This document shows positions 59,190 to 64,000 of a stretch of 64,000 nt of DNA, one piece after another; position 1 is the first letter of the stretch, and each line of letters starts with the position of its first letter. A program made the translations under genes and the position numbers. The stretch is from contig NC_015391.1 in NCBI RefSeq assembly GCF_000195575.1, forward strand, positions 1,294,501 through 1,358,500, written 5' to 3'. The notes beneath the pieces are model-generated. The model saw nothing but the letters and a program-made list of their open reading frames with translations, had not been told where the DNA came from and did no database searches. Source of the stretch: Carnobacterium sp. 17-4 (lineage in GTDB: Bacteria > Bacillota > Bacilli > Lactobacillales > Carnobacteriaceae).

Positions 59190-59582
59190 TTATCCTATTC
59201 GATTTTGATCTAGAAATGAATGGTGTGTCTTAACACCCAAACCACTTACTGCTAAAAACTCATCGTGCAGTATTTTGCGAACATCATCATCTGTCATCAC
59301 TTTAGACACTTCTTGTTCCCTAGCTTTTTCTTTGTTTTCTTGCAATTCATATATACGTTTGATGCCTGCCATATTGATTCCATCAGATAAATAATCTTTA
59401 ATCTCAAGAAGAACATCAATGTCATTCAAAGAATACATTCGCCGATTTCCTTCATTACGTAATGGATGAATCAAATCTTGCTCTTCGTAGTAACGTATTT
59501 GTCGAGCAGATAAATCAGTCAGTTTCATAACTGTACCAATCGGAAATACCGATTGTGAACGCCGTAGTTCTTTCTCACTCAT
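59190..59582 (-). CDS. glnR: MerR-family nitrogen regulator GlnR, copy A, with a changed C-terminus
   Basis: 130 residues. MerR helix-turn-helix: VMKLTDLSARQIRYYEEQDL and NEGNRRMYSLNDIDVLLEIK. In Bacilli GlnR is activated by feedback-inhibited glutamine synthetase through its C-terminal tail, which ends SRFF or similar. Here the tail ends HHSFLDQNRIG, unlike copy B. The repressor core is otherwise almost the same. Own promoter and a perfect GlnR box precede it. So this copy may sense glutamine status differently; that is an inference. Confidence 0.92.
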   Translation of the reverse strand: MSEKELRRSQSVFPIGTVMKLTDLSARQIRYYEEQDLIHPLRNEGNRRMYSLNDIDVLLEIKDYLSDGINMAGIKRIYELQENKEKAREQEVSKVMTDDDVRKILHDEFLAVSGLGVKTHHSFLDQNRIG

Positions 59583-59609
59583 TCTAGTCCTCCTTTCGAT
59601 TACTTTTAT

Positions 59610-59638
59610 AGAATATCAGTCTTTTTTTTCGATGTCAA
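59610..59638 (-). promoter_or_regulatory. Promoter of glnR-glnA copy A
   Basis: Minus strand: TTGACA (59638-59633), 17-nt spacer, TATTCT (59615-59610). Confidence 0.65.
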
Positions 59639-59655
59639 CAAAAATATGCGTCGAA

Positions 59656-59672
59656 TGTCAGAAAACCTAACA
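59656..59672 (-). promoter_or_regulatory. GlnR/TnrA box of copy A
   Basis: TGTTAGGTTTTCTGACA fits the consensus TGTNA-N7-TNACA at every fixed position. It lies just upstream of the -35 element. Confidence 0.75.
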
Positions 59673-59759
59673 TGATATAACGAACGTTAAAATTATATAA
59701 AATTCTTTCGTTCCGATTAAAAAGAAAGAATCGAACTATACCAATCGTTCGATTGCTAA

Positions 59760-59796
59760 AAAAGAACCTGTGAATAAGCTATTCACAGGTTCTTTT
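59760..59796 (-). terminator. Terminator of glnR-glnA copy B
   Basis: Perfect 17-bp arms (AAAAGAACCTGTGAATA with TATTCACAGGTTCTTTT), 3-nt loop; T residues follow on the minus strand. It separates the two glnRA units. Confidence 0.88.
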
Positions 59797-59814
59797 CGGA
59801 TTTTATTAAATTGA

Positions 59815-61149
59815 TCAATACAACGTTAGGTACTTATCTTTTTCCCACTCAGAAACTTGTTCACGATAAGCAGCCCATTCTACACGTTTGGCGCTAACAA
59901 AACTTTTGTAAATATGATCTCCTAATGCATTTTGCACAACTTTATCTTCTTGCAGATATTTTACAGCATTGTGCAAAGTAGATGGAAGATCTTTGATACC
60001 TTTTTTATATCTTTCTTCTGAAGACATACGGTAGATATTACGGTCAATTGGTTGAGGGACTTTGCTTTCTTTCTTCACGCCATCTAATCCTGATTGTAAT
60101 AATACCGCTACTGCTAAATAAGGATTTGCGCTAGGATCTACGCTTCGTAACTCTATTCTAGTAGAGATTCCTCTTGAACTTGGGATACGTACGAGAGGTG
60201 AACGATTGCGAGCGCTCCACGCAATGTATACAGGCGCTTCATAGCCAGGAATCAATCGCTTATAAGAATTTACAGTCGGGTTACAAATCGCTGTGTATCC
60301 CAAAGCATGATCCAATATACCTGCTAAGAAGTGGTAAGCTGTTTTACTTAAACCTAGGTCATCCGATTCATCACACAAAACATTTCCTTCATTGTTAAAC
60401 AAAGACATATTAAAGTGCATTCCAGAACCACTCACGCCGAATAAAGGTTTCGGCATAAAAGTGGCATGCAGACCATGTTTACGAGCAACAGTTTTAACAA
60501 TCAACTTAAAGGTTTGGATATTGTCACAAGCTTCTATTGCACTCGCGTATTTCCAATCGATCTCATGTTGACCTGGAGCCGTTTCATGATGGCTGGCTTC
60601 AATTTCAAAGCCTAAGTCTTCAAGTTGCAATACAATGTCACGACGACAGTTTTCACCTAGATCTGTTGGTGCAAAATCGAAATAGCCGCCATTATCATTT
60701 AATTCAGTTGTCGGTTTTCCGTTTTCATCTAATTTAAATAAGAAAAATTCCGGTTCAGGCCCTAAGTTAAAATCTGTATAGCCTTGTTCTTCCATTTCTT
60801 TCAGAACACGCTTTAAATTGTTTCTAGGATCTCCTGAAAACGGCGTACCATCGGGATTATAAATATCACAAATCAAACGAGCAACTTTTCCGTTTACTTC
60901 TTCCCAAGGGAAAATCAACCAAGTAGATAAATCAGGGCGTAAAATCATATCACTTTCTTCAATTCTTACGAATCCATCGATAGAAGAACCATCAAACATC
61001 ATTTTATTTTCCATAACTTTTTCTAATTGACTAATTGGAACCTCAACATTTTTGATGGTTCCGTCAATATCTGTAAACATCAATCTTAAATAACGAACAT
61101 TTTGTTCCTTGGCACTAACTTCTATTTCTTTGCGTGTAAAATTCTTCAT
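59815..61149 (-). CDS. glnA: Glutamine synthetase type I, copy B
   Basis: 444 residues. Clearly paralogous to copy A along its full length, with the same motifs: [52 protein letters not shown] and [18 protein letters not shown]. Catalytic and glutamine-sensing residues appear intact in both. This copy sits in the ancestral hflX-ynbB-glnR-glnA order, so it is probably the original and copy A the duplicate. Confidence 0.95.
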   Translation of the reverse strand: MKNFTRKEIEVSAKEQNVRYLRLMFTDIDGTIKNVEVPISQLEKVMENKMMFDGSSIDGFVRIEESDMILRPDLSTWLIFPWEEVNGKVARLICDIYNPDGTPFSGDPRNNLKRVLKEMEEQGYTDFNLGPEPEFFLFKLDENGKPTTELNDNGGYFDFAPTDLGENCRRDIVLQLEDLGFEIEASHHETAPGQHEIDWKYASAIEACDNIQTFKLIVKTVARKHGLHATFMPKPLFGVSGSGMHFNMSLFNNEGNVLCDESDDLGLSKTAYHFLAGILDHALGYTAICNPTVNSYKRLIPGYEAPVYIAWSARNRSPLVRIPSSRGISTRIELRSVDPSANPYLAVAVLLQSGLDGVKKESKVPQPIDRNIYRMSSEERYKKGIKDLPSTLHNAVKYLQEDKVVQNALGDHIYKSFVSAKRVEWAAYREQVSEWEKDKYLTLY

Positions 61150-61205
61150 TTTGGTTATCTTTACTCCCTTTTATAATAGTTTTTTTATACTTTACTATGA
61201 AAAAA

Positions 61206-61592
61206 TTAAAAGAAACGTGAAGGACCTTTTGGATTCATTCCTCGTAGAGCTAAAAATTCATCTTGTAAAATTCGACGAACGTCTTCATCTGTTAAAACAG
61301 ATTGCTCTTCGTTTTCAACTTCTTTTTCTTTTAATTCATAGATACGTTTTATTCCTGCCATATTGATGCCATCTGCTAAATAGTCTTTGATTTCCAGAAG
61401 AACATCTATATCATTTAAAGAATACATTCTTCTATTCCCCTCATTACGTTCAGGAGAAATCAATTCTTGTTCTTCGTAATACCGAATTTGACGTGCAGAT
61501 AAGTCCGTCAATGTCATGACTGTTCCAATTGGAAATACAGACATGGAACGCCTTAGCTCTTTCTCGTTCATGAGGATCCTCCCATCTAGCAT
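61206..61592 (-). CDS. glnR: MerR-family nitrogen regulator GlnR, copy B
   Basis: 128 residues from an ATG at 61574 or 61592; the ATG at 61568 (MNEKELRRSMSVFP) behind GGGAGG also fits. MerR core with VMTLTDLSARQIRYYEEQEL and NEGNRRMYSLNDIDVLLEIK. The C-terminus ends NPKGPSRFF, like the SRFF-type tail of Bacillus GlnR that contacts feedback-inhibited glutamine synthetase. It directly precedes glnA copy B (56-bp gap). Confidence 0.93.
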   Translation of the reverse strand: MLDGRILMNEKELRRSMSVFPIGTVMTLTDLSARQIRYYEEQELISPERNEGNRRMYSLNDIDVLLEIKDYLADGINMAGIKRIYELKEKEVENEEQSVLTDEDVRRILQDEFLALRGMNPKGPSRFF

Positions 61593-61598
61593 ATTACT

Positions 61599-61627
61599 AC
61601 AGTAACAATCTCTTTTTAAAATGTCAA
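61599..61627 (-). promoter_or_regulatory. Promoter of glnR-glnA copy B
   Basis: Minus strand: TTGACA (61627-61622), 17-nt spacer, TACTGT (61604-61599). No complete GlnR box is seen here, only a half-site overlapping the -35. Confidence 0.55.
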
Positions 61628-61679
61628 AAATCTTATATCTTTAGAGCCCGATTTTCAGCATAACAAATGATTATTTTTT

Positions 61680-62936
61680 TTATAATTGGAAAAATAATTC
61701 TTCTACAGCAGAACTGACCGCTAACTTGACGTGCTCATACGTCAAACCACCTTGGACATATAAGGTATATGGCGCACGAATAGGGCCATCAGCCGTTAAT
61801 TCCATACTTGAACCCTGGATAAAGGTTCCTGCTGCCATAATGACATCATCTTCATAACCAGGCATATAGGCACCAATAGGAGAAACATGTGCATTGATAG
61901 GAGAATATTTTTGAATCGTCTGCGCAAATTTAACCATTTTTTCTTTGTCATTCAACGAAATCATTTGAATTAAATCCGTTCGCTTATCATCCCACTTTGG
62001 TGTACTTTCAATACCACAAGCATCTAAAAGTGCAGCTGTATAAACAGCTCCTTTTATGGCTTCACCAACAGTATGAGGAGCCATGAAAAATCCTTGATAC
62101 ATTTCTTGTAAGCTATATAAAGAGGCACCAGCTTCTCTACCAATACCGGGCGTTGTCAAGCGATACCCACAAGCATCAATCAGTTCTGTTTTTCCGACAA
62201 TATACCCACCTGTTTTAGCTAAACCTCCGCCTGGATTCTTGATTAATGATCCCGCCATCAAGTCTGCTCCAACTTCGATTGGTTCTTGCCCTTCCACGAA
62301 TTCCCCATAACAATTATCAACAAAGACAATGATTTCTGGATCGATCCCTTTAACAAATTGAATCATTTCTTCAATTTGGCTTATCGTAAATGACGGTCTG
62401 CTTGCATAACCTCTAGAACGTTGGATAGCTACCATTTTTGTTTTCGCATTTATTTTTTCTTTTACTGCTTCAAAATCCACTGTTCCATCCGACAATAAAT
62501 CTACCTGATCAAATCCCATCTGGTATTCTTTAAATGATCCAATGCCATTTCCAGTAGCACCCACAATTTCAAGCAGTGTATCATAAGGAGTCCCCGTGAT
62601 GTACAATAAATCATCTCCAGGGCGCATCACACCAAATAAAGCCGTCGAGATAGCGTGTGTCCCAGAAATGATCTGCGGTCGAACTAAACCCGCTTCAGCT
62701 CCAAAGACTTCAGCATATACTTCTTCTAAAGCGTCTCTTCCAAAATCATCGTACCCATATCCTGTAGAGGGGGTAAAATGTTGTTCCGTGATTTTTTTAT
62801 TTCTAAAACTTTGCAAGACTTTATTTTGATTGAATAATGCTATTTCATGAATCTGATCATGGATAGGCTTGATTTTTTCTTCTACTGCTTTAATTTTTTC
62901 AATTAATTCGGGTGCATAGTTTTTGTTCCAACTCAT
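61680..62936 (-). CDS. ynbB: YnbB-type PLP enzyme (aluminium resistance / methionine gamma-lyase family)
   Basis: 418 residues. PLP-dependent Cys/Met metabolism fold of the YnbB type. Seen: [67 protein letters not shown] and the PLP lysine in [19 protein letters not shown]. Substrate unproven; the aluminium-resistance name is historical. Start ATG at 62936 overlaps the hflX stop (ATGA), so the genes are coupled. The order hflX-ynbB-glnR is conserved in Bacilli. Confidence 0.9.
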   Translation of the reverse strand: MSWNKNYAPELIEKIKAVEEKIKPIHDQIHEIALFNQNKVLQSFRNKKITEQHFTPSTGYGYDDFGRDALEEVYAEVFGAEAGLVRPQIISGTHAISTALFGVMRPGDDLLYITGTPYDTLLEIVGATGNGIGSFKEYQMGFDQVDLLSDGTVDFEAVKEKINAKTKMVAIQRSRGYASRPSFTISQIEEMIQFVKGIDPEIIVFVDNCYGEFVEGQEPIEVGADLMAGSLIKNPGGGLAKTGGYIVGKTELIDACGYRLTTPGIGREAGASLYSLQEMYQGFFMAPHTVGEAIKGAVYTAALLDACGIESTPKWDDKRTDLIQMISLNDKEKMVKFAQTIQKYSPINAHVSPIGAYMPGYEDDVIMAAGTFIQGSSMELTADGPIRAPYTLYVQGGLTYEHVKLAVSSAVEELFFQL

Positions 62937-64000
62937 GACGTTTGATTCTCTCCATTCCATTTCGACTCTACTTTCGCATAGCCTTTTACTACATAAACAT
63001 TTTTTTCTTCATCGTATTCTTCTGATTCAACAAGCGTTTCTCTTTTTAAGCGAACCAACTGTTCTCCACGACTAACTTCAACTTCAATCCGGTAAGGGAC
63101 CATCAATTCTTTCATTTTGTTCATGATCTCAGACAGCAATTGATTGATATCTTCAGGATCATTCGCCGAGATAAAAACATTAGGGAAAAGCGATGGATAG
63201 AATGCATCCTCGACGAGATCTTTTTTATTGTACACTGTGATCATTGGAATAGATTCCATACCTAATTCTTTCAACAGTTGAACTACTGTCTGTTCATGTC
63301 CAGCCATATTTTCAGCAGAAGCATCTACTACATGCAGCAACAGGTCGACGCCCTTCGTTTCTTCTAAAGTTGATTTAAAGGATTCAATTAATTGGGTTGG
63401 CAAATCTTGAATAAAGCCAACGGTATCTGTTAATGTAACCGTCATTCCACTTGGCAACAATAATTGCCGAGTCAAGGGATCTAAGGTCGCAAACAATTGG
63501 TTTTCTTCGTACGTATCTGCTTGAGTCAACTTATTTAACAAGGTAGATTTCCCAGCATTTGTATACCCCATTAAACCAATTTGAAAAGTTCCGCTCTCCT
63601 TGCGTTGTTCACGCGTACGGCTTCGGTGTTTTTCGGTTTCAGCAAGATCTCGTTTGATATCAGTAATTTGATCACGAATATGACGACGATCCGTTTCCAA
63701 TTTTGTTTCCCCTGGACCACGTGTTCCAATTCCTCCACCTAACCGTGACAAATTGATTCCTTGACCGGCTAATCGCGGCAACAAGTATTGCAATTGAGCT
63801 AACTCAACTTGTAATTTACCTTCTTTACTTTTAGCCCTCATTGCAAAAATATCTAAAATCAATTGAATACGGTCAATCACTTTTACGTCATCCAAAAGAA
63901 GTTTTTGAATGTTTCTTGTTTGTCCAGGTGTTAAACCTTGATTAAAGATAACAGTGTCTGCTTCTAGTTCATCCACTAAAGAAATCAACTCTTCCATTTT
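62933..64000 (-). CDS. hflX: GTPase HflX, 5' end outside the window
   Basis: 355 residues seen. HflX splits stalled or hibernating ribosomes. N-terminal HflX domain part with [18 protein letters not shown], the glycine loop [20 protein letters not shown], then the G domain: G1 [10 protein letters not shown]3 [16 protein letters not shown]4 NKKD. The Met near the edge is probably internal, as the family is about 410-430 residues; the start lies beyond 64000. Confidence 0.93.
   Translation of the reverse strand, partial: KMEELISLVDELEADTVIFNQGLTPGQTRNIQKLLLDDVKVIDRIQLILDIFAMRAKSKEGKLQVELAQLQYLLPRLAGQGINLSRLGGGIGTRGPGETKLETDRRHIRDQITDIKRDLAETEKHRSRTREQRKESGTFQIGLMGYTNAGKSTLLNKLTQADTYEENQLFATLDPLTRQLLLPSGMTVTLTDTVGFIQDLPTQLIESFKSTLEETKGVDLLLHVVDASAENMAGHEQTVVQLLKELGMESIPMITVYNKKDLVEDAFYPSLFPNVFISANDPEDINQLLSEIMNKMKELMVPYRIEVEVSRGEQLVRLKRETLVESEEYDEEKNVYVVKGYAKVESKWNGENQTS

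Noticed and set aside
59701-59756. Further hairpin (ATTCTTTC/GAAAGAAT) behind glnA copy B
   Set aside because: Short, AT-rich arms with a long loop next to a proper terminator; no reason to assign a role.

Overview
The window is AT-rich chromosomal DNA from a low-GC Gram-positive bacterium of the order Lactobacillales. The gene orders dprA-topA-xerC-hslVU-codY, tig-clpX-engB-hemA-hemL, the fabT-to-accA fatty-acid cluster, the fused glutamine transporter GlnPH and hflX-ynbB-glnR-glnA fit a Carnobacterium-like member of the Carnobacteriaceae. That placement is inferred from content and order; no rRNA or marker search could be run. Almost everything is core chromosome, and about nine tenths of the genes lie on the minus strand.

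Layout. 1-1.3 kb: the 3' end of plsY and a LacX-like epimerase. 1.4-8.6 kb: codY, hslU, hslV, xerC, topA, dprA; xerC and topA each carry a one-base homopolymer frameshift. 8.7-16.7 kb: apt, recJ (split by a group II intron without an ORF), degV, a DUF1836 gene, lapA, an SDR gene and rnz. 16.9-19.4 kb: obg and, divergently, an anchored cyclophilin. 19.7-23.3 kb: the plus-strand fructose operon fruR-fruK-fruA. 23.5-27.4 kb: a CDF metal exporter, glnQ-glnPH, a 47-residue ORF and a MazG-like hydrolase. 27.4-33.8 kb: hemL, hemA, engB, clpX, tig. 33.9-35.5 kb: a TPR protein and a small unknown protein. 35.5-45.4 kb: the complete type II fatty-acid operon fabT-fabH-acpP-fabK-fabD-fabG-fabF-accB-fabZ-accC-accD-accA, with FabT boxes at its promoter. 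45.7-52.7 kb: regulators and accessory genes, two tandem structured RNA candidates, pgsA, a lipoprotein gene with a decayed paralogue, and a DUF975 membrane protein. 52.9-56.6 kb: nrdH-nrdI-nrdE-nrdF with two NrdR boxes. 57.1 kb: tRNA-Arg(UCU). 57.8-64 kb: two consecutive glnR-glnA units behind hflX-ynbB.

How the parts fit: CodY, GlnR (two copies), the GlnPQ transporter and two glutamine synthetases form a nitrogen-response block. FabT controls membrane lipid synthesis together with plsY and pgsA. HslUV, ClpX, trigger factor and cyclophilin are the protein-quality set. NrdHIEF supplies dNTPs under NrdR.

Points most worth attention: (1) recJ is interrupted inside its catalytic GDYDADG motif by an 896-nt group II intron, and precise removal restores a 777-codon frame. 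(2) Two tandem minus-strand RNA candidates at 46.8-47.5 kb, made of strings of perfect hairpins, each with a promoter-like element and an intrinsic terminator, share a 5' motif and match no RNA family I recognise. (3) glnR-glnA is duplicated in tandem, and one GlnR has lost the canonical C-terminal tail. (4) hemA and hemL are kept while the hemXCDB genes that separate them in Bacillus are absent from between them.
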